From the NCBI RefSeq assembly GCF_037975245.1, contig NC_092571.1, forward strand, positions 1,962,501 through 2,026,500: DNA of 64,000 bases. The letters run 5' to 3'. Numbering within the stretch: position 1 is the first letter of the stretch; every line of letters begins with the position of its first letter. The position numbers were made by a program, and so were the translations under genes. Of this stretch, positions 50,056 to 62,200 are shown piece after piece. Origin of the DNA: Apostichopus japonicus. Lineage: Eukaryota > Echinodermata > Holothuroidea > Aspidochirotida > Stichopodidae. Under the pieces are notes generated by a model. It saw nothing but the letters and a program-made list of their open reading frames with translations. It made no database searches and was not told where the DNA came from.

Positions 50056-51233
50056 CACCCCTCTTGGGGTTTAAATTGCAAGATAAATGTGTTTTGGTAA
50101 GAAAGAAAAAAAGACCCTCAGTTAACCTCGCGTCCAAACGATGGTTTAACACGGCGTTACTTCAAATCTAACAACAACATGAAAATATCATAATTACTAC
50201 ATCCGACCATGCCAAATTGTTTGTTCCTTGTTCATGTTCACCATGATCTGCTATATATTTTACAGTCGGTACTTATTAAATAGAGAAAAAACAACTTTTA
50301 GCAAAACTGTTTATCTTCTGCAAAAAGCCTATATAGGTAGATATGTAATAGTTAGCGGGCCTGACGTATATCGATCCTAGCAGGATCTACTGCTAAAATC
50401 GACACGTCTGGCCCTCTATATATATATTTTACAAAGTCAGTACTTAACCACTTAACATCAGTTTTCTAGCGTAACTCCTCAAAAATATAACTTTACCAAG
50501 CTTGAGGGGATCAAGGCACTCAAAACGTAGGAAATATTCATACCACTGTTTGAGAAAAAATAAAGTGGTTATTTGTTTTGCAGTAAAACAACTTTCATCA
50601 CGGAAATAAAAATAATTGTAAAGGGGTTCTTTGTTTTGCAGTAAAACAACTCTCATCACAAAAATAAAACTAAGTTTAATACCAAAATAAAAAATAGGTC
50701 AGAAAAGGGCCAAAGGTCGTACAAAAATTATTAGATAAAAGTGTTCATTTACAAATTAAAGTTTGCAATTTCTAGTGGTTGATTATCTTTCAGAATATTT
50801 TTTATATTTATCGAACAATAGCGTATACAGAATCGTGCCCAATGACAGAGCTTTCTTAACTGTATGAAATGATATGGATTCTTTCTTGCATGGACTTGTC
50901 TTTGCCATACTTCGTCTACAGTTTAGGAAAAAAATCTGATTTTTAATCGGTGAAGGGGCGGACTTCTAAATAGAGGGGATTGTGGTCCTGGGGTCAGGTG
51001 AAACCGATTCCCATGTATGTAGGTGGTCTAGGGGCATCCGGCCCAGGTATACAGGTAAGGTTGAGATAAATAAATTCTTTTGAAATTGTTGCGAGAGTTC
51101 GAAAAGGGGAGCTGTACACCGCACACGCCCCTCTGGATCAGTGTTTGGTTTGATCTACAAGCTTTTAACTGTAACTTCAGCTTTGACTAGTGACGTATTG
51201 AAGGAGAACGAATACAGCTACATTTCATTTAGA

Positions 51234-51235
<2 letters not shown>
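50056..51235. other. Noncoding stretch, no gene recognised
   Basis: Holds the inverted hammerhead-like remnant (50358-50415) and a two-copy tandem repeat with 'ttgttttgcagtaaaacaac' at about 50565-50655. Otherwise AT-rich. Confidence 0.5.
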
Positions 51236-51275
<40 letters not shown>

Positions 51276-51306
51276 ATATATATATATATATAGATAGATA
51301 GATAGA
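51236..51306. repeat. AT/GATA microsatellite
   Basis: (TA)n followed by GATA units. The hAT-like element at 51307 was inserted in it, and GATA units resume at 53388. Confidence 0.9.
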
Positions 51307-53387
51307 CAGTGGCGTAGCTACGGGGGGGCCTGGGGGGCCGAGGCCCCCATGAAATCGGCTGGCCCCCCACTGGCCCCCCCACTGGGAATGGGGTAAAAAA
51401 AAAAACACTCATCAGTGCGATTCGCTAATATTTTTTGTTCAATAATTTGGGAAATAGAGTTACACAATTTTCTCGTCTGCATCTGGCAGAATAAGAATAA
51501 TACAATATCTGTAGTAATCATGAGAATGGTCACACAGAATGGCATGGCAATGGTCGATGCGACGATTGCGACCATACACCACGAACCTTGTTGTGCTGCG
51601 TGATAGCGATATCTGCTGAAAATATGTTCAGTGCTTCCACCTAGCGCAACAATCTATCAAAAGATTGGCTCCGTTTGTACTGAGCCGAGGTATCAGGTAT
51701 TCATGGGCGGCGATCATGGGGGGGGGGGGACGGGGGGGACATGTCCCCCCAATATTTTAGCTGGGGGATATAGTATCTTATATCCCCCCAATATTTGGTG
51801 GCATAGTTTTTTTTAAGCATATGTTTTGTATTTTTTTATGATATCGCTAGTAATTTCAAAATAGAAAATGCTTAGATGCAACTTACAAGGCCTGGGAAGT
51901 GCCATTTCCAGCGATCTGGGAGACATTTTCGGCCAAAATTTTCTTTTGCGCTTCGCGCCAACTTATGGTGGCGCTACGCTTAGAAAGTCTGGGTACAAGC
52001 TTTGCCCCTCCCTTGGCAAATTCCTCGCAAAGCGCCTGTCTAACCGTGTCACAATTTGTTACTATATATGACCGAAAGTAGTTTTTACTTTGTTTTCTCG
52101 AAATGAATAGCTAGACGGACCGCATCCGTAATGAAATTTGGTTTGCATCTTGTGTATGAGTGTAAGTACGTACAATCATACATAGGATCCACATCGATAT
52201 GGGTTCACTGGGTTTCCATTTGGCCTGTTTCCTACAAGATTTCTAACCGCAGGTGCGTAGCCAAGGGAGGGGGGTGAAGGGGTGGAGACCGCCCTCCCCC
52301 TCGAGCATATTTTTTGGGTATTTTCTATGATATCGAAGTTTTATAGTAGCCGTTATAAGAGGTTTTAATATTTGTACACCAATAATTTAACTGTGTCTGA
52401 AATTTCGAAAATTCCTTGACCAACATTCTTCATCATAGTATACTTCCCTCTACACTCGTACAATTTTGACCGGTCTGTTAGTGGTTAAGGGGGGTTTTCT
52501 ATATTGGTTGTCCATAGATGAAATTTAGTGCAACATTATGGGTATGTTTTGAAGTGAATTTATTATTCAAATTCTGAACAAATAATGGGCTTAAAACCTT
52601 GAAAAGTGGGGCTGACGGGTATTGTGGGGCGTTACGTAGAATTACCTACAAATGCAATGAGGTCGAACATGATGTGTGACTTGTGACAATCTTGACAAAA
52701 GGTTATGAATGAAAAAAGAAAAACTATTAGGAAAAACTTGGTTCTCAGGCAAAAGTGTACATCTGGTTGGTCATTTTCAAGCCCGAGAAGTGCCATTTCC
52801 GGTCATCTGGGGGGCTATCAAAACCAGAAATTTTCTTGTACGCTGCGCGCCAACCAATGGTGGCGCTCCGCTTTGACAGTAATTCGCCTGCATCCAAGCA
52901 GATGTCCCCCCCCCCCCAATATTTGAAACAGATCGCCGCCCCCTGCAGGTATTCATATATTGCCTCGAGTCAAATGAATATATGTCATTGAATATTCCAC
53001 AAAACAACTTTTTTATGGCAACGAAACTGTCGAAACAGGATTTTCCACTACTGGTAGAGATATATTGGGAATTCTGAAATTCCTGCAAATGATGCCAAAT
53101 TCCCTCAAGTTAAAAGTCTGGTTGAGTTGGCAAGGCCAGTCAGCATGAAAGAGAAAAAACTTTTTTTGCATTTCTGTCACCAAAGTTGCACATCTTTTTG
53201 GTTGCTATTTTGCCTCACAGGTGCCATCTCCTGCGATCTGGGGGGTGCTGAAATCTCAAATTTTCTCTGTACGCTCCGCGCCAACCATGGTGGCGCTCCG
53301 CTTAGATAGTAACCTCCGGCCCCCCCCACTAGAAAGAACAGCCCCCCATGGCCCCCCCCCACTCAAAAAATCCTAGCTACGCCACTG
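51307..53387 (-). mobile_element. hAT-like 2.08-kb element, intact ends, TSD tagataga
   Basis: Ends 'cagtggcgtagctacg' and 'tagctacgccactg' with an exact 8-bp flanking repeat tagataga (51299-51306 and 53388-53395), although the site is itself GATA-repetitive. It is an inverted, near-identical copy of 45895-47884. Three hairpin modules in minus orientation (about 51945, 52835 and 53268). A 35-bp string with 'tacagctacatttcatttag' lies outside both ends (51205-51236 and 53437-53470), so the insertion site was locally duplicated. Confidence 0.9.
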
Positions 53388-54682
53388 TAGATAGATATAT
53401 AGATATATATAGATATATAGATATAACGAATATATAGAGAACGACTACAGCTACATTTCATTTAGAGGAGAAATTATTATTATTATATATATATATATAT
53501 ATGACTGGATTGACCCATAGGGGGGATCACGAAAAAATGACCCATACGGCGACATTTTTGAAAATTTTGAATAAAATCACGACTGGTGAAATGGTAAAAT
53601 CTCCACAAGTTTTTCAAGAGGTACTATGTGCAAGATGCCAGATGCGACTGTAGTGGTCAAAATCTTCAATTCCCAACGGCGGCAGATATACCTTTTTTTG
53701 GCCCGAAAAAAAAATCCCCATAACGTAATTTTACTACGCAGCCACCCATAGGGAAAATGTGTATATTGGTCGCCTTAAAGGTATGTATATTTCGCCTTTC
53801 ACCCAGAATATTGCACATGCAGAAGTGAATGACAACCACAACAACACCCTCTAAGGTCTACTTAACCACTTATGTAACAAAAGGGTTCTGTCAAAGTCGG
53901 TCAACATGTTTGAAGTGTTTGACACCAGAATTAAAACATTCTGCGTTCGAACACCCTACATTTTGAAGTACTATTAAAAAATATACATATATCAATATAT
54001 AAATACATGAGTAGTTATTTATTTATATATGTATTTATATCTTTATTTATCTGTTTATTTATTTTAACTGTACTTCAAAATATTATATATATATATGTAT
54101 GTATTTATGAGGATTACTAATTTAGGTTATATTCGGTGGTGTCTGGAAGATCAACCCATTTAAGAATACATCCAAGGGCAAAATATTCGGTAGGTGGTAA
54201 TTTTATTACGAAATACCTTTGTTTGAAATAATTCAGTTCTCATATCTATGTTAATAACAAATCAATTAATGTTAAAACGTATACGCTCTGGGATCTCAAA
54301 AATACCGTCTTACTTAACGGCGAAAAACAAAACATTACGTATGTGTTGTATGTCTATTACAACAACAACAAAAACAGCAAAAACGTACCTCACTGCTCAC
54401 ATTAATTGCAGCATATTTTTTTTTCAAATTTTGAAAGAAATTTTATATTTGCTCATCTTATTAAAATTTCCTATTATATTTCTAAACGTTATTTTAATCA
54501 GCTTTCAACTATTATTATTAATATTATTATTAAGGCCACGGTTTGTTTGATAAACGTGAAATGTTCATCTATTGCTTACACGATGTGAAAAGTTTCACGA
54601 ATGGTATTCCTAGCAGAACATTTAATCCATGTTGTTTCTGAATATCTCAGACGGTACAGCAAACTGCTTGGAATGAATTTTC
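53388..54682. other. Noncoding stretch upstream of GLUT gene 3
   Basis: GATA and TA microsatellites at 53388-53500, then AT-rich DNA with short tatttatt repeats near 53980-54110. No gene recognised. Confidence 0.5.
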
Positions 54683-54689
54683 TATAAAA
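54683..54689 (+). promoter_or_regulatory. Possible TATA box of GLUT gene 3
   Basis: TATAAAA about 120 bases upstream of the proposed start codon at 54806, the best placed of the three candidates in the array. Confidence 0.3.
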
Positions 54690-54805
54690 CAAAATTTTTC
54701 CATAATTCAGGATGCTATTTTTTCTGTTCGTAATCATAGTATCTTTACTCCTTTCTCTTGTGCTATTTTGAAGCAGACACCTCACGCTCAGTATACCAGG
54801 TAAAA

Positions 54806-55926
54806 ATGGCGGCTTCAGAGGTAAGGCTAAAATTTGTAAACTTAATATAACAACGTTGCTTGTTTAAATCATTCTTACTCACTGTCTCTTGGAAATCTGT
54901 CACTGAAAGTTAGAATCTGATTTTATTAAAATACTGAAGTTTATAACATATCACAGTATAGGGTAGCACATACCATATATACATTTCCCTGTCTAGATTT
55001 CAGAATGAATCTGGAATGTCTCGTATAGAAGTATTGTTTGGTATAGATATAACACTTTATGTAAGTAAAATGCATTGTCATTTACAAGTTGAACAATTTA
55101 CCTTTCGATGATTTGTAGCTAAAATACCCAATTTTGTTGCTAGATGGGAGAATCTTTACTCACTCCTGGACGAGAGTTTCATAGTGACGCTGTTTTGGAA
55201 GGCATGTAGGATGCTTAGGATATAATTTTCTCATAGTATCATAGATGTAAGAAAACAGTTAAATTGATATGCTTTGAAGCAATAGTCGACGCATATCCAG
55301 GGGCTGGTGGGAAGAGCGAGAGGTGGGATGGATGTGATATGCATAAAAATATTCGATAATCGCAGTTATTTTGTCTTATCTATAAGTTAAACACATCTGT
55401 TTTTTTGTCCATTACAGACTCACGTAACAGCCTTGTTGGTACTTTCAACTCTGGCAACAACACTATGCGGTTCTTTTCAAGTCGGTTATCAGGTGGCTGG
55501 GCTCAGCGCTCCTTCCGTAGTGAGTATATAGCCCACTGAATGTGCCCCTCATCTCACCTCACCTCCTACTTTCCCCATCCCAACATCAATAAATTGAACA
55601 TAAATTGTCTATGTTTTTAGATATATAAAAGTATGTGACTAAAGCAGGACGTTTCCATTAACAATAAATCCCGTTTACTAACATAAATGTTTGAATATAA
55701 TCGGTAATGCGATATGAAAATTAATTCATGGTTTCCCATGTTTGCAATACTTTTTAATTTCTTAGCTTATGCAACAATTTTACAACCAATCAAATGAGGA
55801 GAGGAGGGGTGCATACCTCAGCGATTCGGCTATACTTTGGCTATGGTCTACGACCGTCTCTGTGTTGGGTATTGGTGCGGCTATTGGCGCTCTCATATCT
55901 GGCTACCTAGCTGACAGCCTCGGCAG
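54806..55926 (+). CDS. GLUT gene 3: 5' part (exons 1-3) of an SLC2A-type transporter
   Basis: Exons 54806-54820 (MAASE), 55418-55519 and 55766-55926. Lengths of exons 2 and 3 (102 and 161) and all phases equal those of genes 1 and 2. The translation contains GSFQVGYQVAGLSAPSV (TM1 and loop), the sequon NQS at residue 46, and TM2 ending ISGYLADSLGR, homologous to [13 protein letters not shown] in gene 1. Exon 4, which should start GKG and carry TM3, was not found in the remaining 8 kb, which are occupied by elements at 55951, 57078 and 59229. Either intron 3 is very long and the gene continues past 64000, or the gene is truncated. No disabling change is seen in the visible exons. Confidence 0.85.
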
Positions 55927-55950
55927 GTGAGTTATGACAACAGATAAAAT

Positions 55951-56372
55951 CAGGGGGTAGGAATCTTCCAAAAGTGGGGGGGGGGGGCACAACATCAGAG
56001 GGCACTTTCTCATTCCACAACCACCACTCGTTATGCTATAAACCGATACACACCGGCCATATCACTTAAATATATATGATGTGTTAGTATATATGCTATC
56101 AAAACTATTATGGTGCGCTGCAACATTGATTTTTTATTTATTGAGATTGTTTATTGTCAACCGTGCTACAAAAAGATATGGGATGCCATTTAAAAAAAAA
56201 AAGCATGTACAGACTAAAAATAAATCAATCAAATATTAAAATTAACAAAGGCTTAAGATATCCAAATGACAGTTCTTCATCAAAGCGGCACATTTTATTT
56301 GCCAGTAGGGCACATTTGTTGTTTTGGAAAAAAGTGGGGGGGGGGCACGTGCCCCCCGGCTCCTACCCCCTG
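55951..56372. mobile_element. hAT-like MITE in gene 3 intron 3
   Basis: Ends 'cagggggtaggaat' and 'ctcctaccccctg'; flanks gataaaat and aataaaag match at six of eight bases. Related to 42883-43248 but inverted. It starts 25 bases after the exon 3 donor. Confidence 0.8.
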
Positions 56373-57077
56373 AATAAAAGTCGTCATAATTGCGTAACGC
56401 AGACTTAGGCATCATCATAATATTAAACAGAGACTTTGTATTCAAAGAAACTACAATTCTGATATAAAGCGAACTAGATATATATATTGTGTACAAGACC
56501 ATTGTATCAGTGTTCATTTTTTACACTGATTTTACACTCTGTGTACTTTGGTAGTTACACCGGGAGCTCATTTGTTTGGTTAGATAACTCCAGGCGGTTT
56601 CCAAAACTATCGCAAATAACCTGAAAAATGCGAACCAATACTTCATCATAGCATACACTCGTATGAATTACAGGTTAAGAGAAAATGACATTTGAAAATA
56701 ACCACAGCCCTCAAATGTTAAACGGTACGAATATCATGGTTGTGACGTCACTGATTCACTGTGCGTCCAAACATCCAACCTAGGTGGACCACAAAGCCCT
56801 CAGAGACACTTTACAGATTCCTATTCGCCAAATGTATACCGCAGGTGTTCCAGTAAGTCTCGAGTCAACTAAGTTGACATATTTACAGATTTGGAATAAA
56901 GAACTTGAAGTAAAGATGGATTAGCCAATGAATGTTATTGATTGCCTACTGGCTTGTAGCTCCGATAATTATCATCATTTAGTTAATTATATTTCGCTTG
57001 ACTCTTATAATGCTCCATAATAAGTCAAAACACTATGTATTTTAGTGACGGTACGTATGTTGTTGCACTTTAATAGC
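56373..57077. other. Gene 3 intron 3, no element recognised
   Basis: AT-rich intronic sequence without exon-like similarity to genes 1 or 2. Confidence 0.4.
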
Positions 57078-58417
57078 AGGGGCGTATCCAGGATTTTCCA
57101 ATAGGGGGGGGGGGGGGCGTCAGGCATGAATGATCGCCGTCCTGGGAAATGGGTCTAAGGGGAGGGGTGTACAATTTTTGCTTTCGAAGGAGGGCTGAAA
57201 TGCAAAATGGTGTCATATGCATGGGCGGCGATCCGTACTTCCGAGTGGGGGGGGGGGGATATGACCTTGTTGACTATCTAAGCGTAGCGCCACCATGAGT
57301 TGGCGCGAAGCGTACAAGAAAATTTTGGGATTAACAAACCCTCTAGATGGCCGGAAACGGCACTTCCCGAGGTTTCCAAGCGGCATATACCCAACTTTAA
57401 AATAGGGATGTCATGTCCGAAATATCTCATAATCAGGATCCAAAATACTTTTTTTTATTAATTTCGGGTGTTATTTTGGGAAAATTGCCCCTGTCAATCT
57501 TGTTTCAGGCGCAACGTTAGAATGTTCGAGAGCTCTTTTATATTATTCGATGAAGAAAATGGCCTCATGCAGGCTATTATAGGCCTATACACATGCAATA
57601 CACAATTACACATAGTTACATTCCTAGGTACCGATTGCTAGGGCATCCAGGTGAAACGTGTATTAAGCATTACCCTGGTTACATGAGATTCTCAGCTGTT
57701 CGAGGGAACATGTACGTGTGTAGGCCTACTAAAGGGCCTATATGAATACTATGAGGGTGCATATATGTACTATATCAATACCGTTGGCGCAATAATACAT
57801 TTTGTTGTTATAGGGCCAATGAAGCCTACAGTCAACTATTTTTGCTTTATAAAGACGCTTTATTTGAAAAGATCGCACTGCGTCTATGGTGGGCGAGAAA
57901 TGAAGCTAAAAAAGAGCCGTACATTAACGAAGATGCATAAATGAAGGCATGAAAATATTCTTATCCCTGGCATTTGGTGGGGGGGGGGGATATGGTGCAT
58001 TACATCCCCTCCACCCATTTTCATGGGGAGATATATCCCCCCTCCACCCAGGATCGCCGCCCATGGCCATATGTGATCCATTTTTCGACCTTAATAATAA
58101 GCAACATTTCCAGTAAATATGGACACAAAATGCACAATTTAGTATGGCTGGCATGTCACTTAGTGTTTATAGTGATAATACAAACACAATTACCATCTGT
58201 TTCTAAAACTATTTGCCGCCGAATTTCGCCAGAACCTTTTATTGGCAAACAAAAAATAAAGCATACGGGAGGGGGGGGGGGGTTGAGCGATCACCGACAT
58301 CTCACATAAAGGTCGTCATCAATTTTTTTTTTTTTTTTTTGCTAAACTTTTTTTTTTTGGTGACGGCCAATATGGGGGCGCGCGCCTGTTACGCCCCCCC
58401 CCCTGGATACGCCCCTG
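57078..58417 (-). mobile_element. hAT-like element, 1.34 kb (copy 2, inverted)
   Basis: Near-identical inverted copy of 26569-27902 with the same 'caggggcgtatccagg' ends. The flanks share only aatag. One hairpin module at about 57278-57320. Differences are mostly homopolymer lengths. Confidence 0.88.
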
Positions 58418-59228
58418 AATAGCCAGAAAGCATTTTTATAGACTGGACCCAGTGATAGAGAACTATATGTACGTACGGAATCCGTACGTGATACAGTAGC
58501 AAGCATGTTCGCACCGCTTTAAGTCCTGACAGTTTGTGATAAGTTCCAAATGCCATTGTCTCCCAATCTGTAGATCAGATATGCATATGCTCTAGTGACG
58601 TGTTGTATTGTATATTTTGGGGGTTATCTATCATTGATATGAAAACCTTTGGACTGAAATATTTAATTTAGCACATAACCCCCATATAACATCGGCTCCT
58701 TGCAAGCAACGCGTGTGATCTCCAATAATATCTTTACAATGAATTAAAACAAATTGTCAAGGCAAAATGGTGTTGTCATTTATCTTTGAGCGTTCCGTTG
58801 TCTATAAATAATGTTAACCTAATTATGTTGAGAGAACTAGGTTAACAAAATATATTGGTATAACAATAAAACCTTGCATTGACGTGGTCATCAAGTGCCA
58901 GTGAAAACAATTGTATCAAATGTTTACAGTACTTTAAATGTGTTTATCTCACCCCGCCCCTTCCCCCTCCTCCTTCCCCCAAACATAAACCTTAGAGAGA
59001 TATAAAGGTGACCTGCGGATAACGCTTGGTCCAACATAAAAAACACCACCGTATTCGTGAAGTGTTTCTGTGAAGTGTTATATGCACTTCAAATTATATA
59101 AAATATGTAATAAACGTCAGATACGCTTCAAATTTCGACACAGGCCACTTGAACCCCCCCCCCCCCCAAAAAAAGGTTGCGAGTTTGATCAAATACATTC
59201 CTTTGAACTTGAGGCATATACTCTTTAA
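58418..59228. other. Gene 3 intron 3, no element recognised
   Basis: No exon 4 homologue and no repeat with clear ends. A poly-C run sits near 59155. Confidence 0.4.
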
Positions 59229-62200
59229 TACACTGAAAACTTAAATTGGTTCACCGACTAACATAACATTAGTCCATCTGGTGCCTCTCCCGACTAACAT
59301 AGCCGTAGTCAGTTGCTATACCGACTAATTTATCCTTAGTCAGTTGGATTTCTTAGTCGGTCATCTTAGTCCGTCAGCTTAGTCGATCAACAATTTCTTA
59401 GTCGTTAAATGTATATTAGTCAGTTACATTAGTTGGTGACATTTGTCGGTCTTTACCGACTAATTTATATGAGCCACCGACTAGTAGTAGGTTTTACTTT
59501 AGTCAGGATGGTGCCTCTCCCGACTAACCTTTCTTAGTCGGTGTCGACTGACTAGTTGCACTGACTAGAATCACTGAAAGAATTAAACCCGACTAGTTTC
59601 ACTGACTAGCATCACTGAAAGAAAAGAGAGCAGAAGAAACACAAATAATGTGTACGTTGGCAGTATTTATTTCTGATAAAACTTCTGATGTCTACAAAGG
59701 CTGACTTTCGACAGATAGAGAAGAAATCACTGTAAACAAAAATCTGAAAATATGATTTTATTCCAACAAAGTTAAGACAAGTTAATGGATCAAACATGAA
59801 TCGCAAAAGTATAGCACTGCACAATAATGCAAAGTTGAATCTTGGGCAAGGGTTCCTCATGACTTTCGTTTTAAAGTGGTACCCCAAATCGACACCAGTT
59901 AAGTCTTCACGAACAAAGAGTGTTTCTCTTAACTACAAATGGCCTCCCACTTGTCTTCAGGAAGCCAAAATCTGCACCATTATTGACCTGTGAACAGAAA
60001 ATATGATATACGTGTAAGCACAGATACAGATATAGCACATGATAACTCACATTATCATACATTTACATTTACATTAAAATTTTATAACATATTGGGAGGT
60101 ATACATTTAAATCTAGGTCCCTCAAATTATAAGCCAGGAATAGCAGCTTTACCAAATAATTATTAGCTTTGCACAGCATAACACCAAGTTATTTTTCAAA
60201 GCTTAATAATTATGTTAATCATGTTAATAATGATCCCAATAGACCGGGAGCTCAGAGGGTTTGGTTAGCTGGCAAGGTAACCAATTGCCTTGTACATCAC
60301 AATGTTCACAGTGCATTCCTGTACATGAAATTAGGCGACTGGCAAACCGACTGTGGTGGGTGTGGCTGGGAGAGCAATTTTAAAGTCACCTGATAGCTAA
60401 CCTAGATCAGTTTTCATGGTAACACATCAAAGTAAGTACAATGTGTCAGGTATGGCCCAAGAGCAACAAATGGCCATTGCCAGTAATTATTGGTGGTGGG
60501 GTACCCCTGCCAGTGATCTACAATTGACCCCTCAAGGCTGACCTAGGTCAGCTTATGAGGTAACCACTTGAAACCTACTGGAAAATGTTGGTTAGGACTT
60601 CAGATACAACTGATGGGCATTGCCAGTAATTTTTATTGGTGGGGTACCCCTGCCAGTAGACCCCCAAAATGCCCATCCCCCATTGACCTAGATGAGCTCA
60701 TGATGTAACCAGTTGAAAACTACTGGAAAATGGTATCACTTCATATGTAAGGGATGGGCATTTCCAGTAATTTATATTGGGGGGGTACCCCTGCCAGTAG
60801 ACCCCCAAAATGCCCATTCCCTCATTGACCTAGGTCAGCTCATGAGATAACCAGTTGAAAAATTACTGGAAAATGATAGGTATCACTTCATATGTAAGGG
60901 ATGGGCATTTCCAGTCATTTACATTGGTGGGGTAACCCTGCCAGTAGACCCCCAAAATGCCCATCCCCCATTGACCTAGATTAGCTCATGAGGTAACCAG
61001 TTGAAAACTACTGTAAAATGATTGGCAGGACTCTATATGTAAGGGATGGGCATTTCCAGTAATTTATATTACTGGGGCACCCCTGCCAGTAGACCCCCAA
61101 AATGCCCCCCCCCCTCATTGATCTAGGTCAGCTCATGAATTAACCAGTTGAAAACTACTGGAAAATGATTGACAGGATTCTATGTGTAAGGGATGGGCGG
61201 ACTCTGGCAGTGGTGGCCCACCAATATAAAATACTGGAAATGCCCATCCTTACATATGAAGTGATACCTATCATTTTCCTGTAGGTTTCAACTGGTCAAA
61301 TCATGAGCTCACCTAGGTCAATGAGGGGATGGGCATATTGGGGGTCTACTGGCAGGGGTACCCCACCAATAAAAAATACTGGCAATGACCATCCCTTGTA
61401 TCTGAAGTCCTAACCAACATTTTCCAGTAGGTTTCAAGTGGTTACCTCATGAGCTGACCTAGGTCAGCCGTGAGGGGTCAATTGTTGATCACTGGCAGGG
61501 TACCCCACCACCAATAATTACTGGCGATGGCCATTTGTTGCTCTTGGGGCCATACCTGACACATTGTTCTTACTTTGATGTGCTTACCATGAAAGCTGAT
61601 CTAGGTTAGCTATTAGGTGACTTTAAAATTGCTCTCCCAGCCACATCCACCACAGTCGGTTTGCCAGTCGTCAGGTTTCATATACAGGAATGCATTGTGA
61701 ACATTGTGATGTACCAGGCAATTGGTTACCTTCCCAGCTAACCAAACCCTCTGGACTCCCGCTCTACAGATCAGTGAAAATTTGACCAAACTTATGAAGC
61801 TTGCACGTTAATGATATACTAGACTGTTTTTTTTTTTTTTTAAACAGGTTATGAAAAGTATCTTTAATATCATTAAACAGTTGGGTACAATAGTTAAACT
61901 CACTCTTCCACTCACTCTTTCTTCTCTATGGTACTTGTTCCTTTGCTTTTTGGACTCTTGGATAAACTCTTTTGTTCTGCGGAGGGTACCAATATACCAT
62001 CATAAAACATGTCTTTAAGCCATATATAACACAGTTCTCCTCTTCTGTTGTTGCCTCCACACTGGTGTCGTACATCACAGGAAACCTCACCCTTGACTTA
62101 GATATTTGGCTTTTCAATTCCTGCTGGAAAAAAGAAACAGCAAAGTATTCATCATTTGAAAAGAAAAATTAAATAAAGTTGTCACCACAAAGTTATGTGA

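Noticed and set aside
59612-59993. Possible element-encoded protein exons with a KWPP string
   Set aside because: Short open frames on both strands; no splice structure or recognisable domain could be supported.
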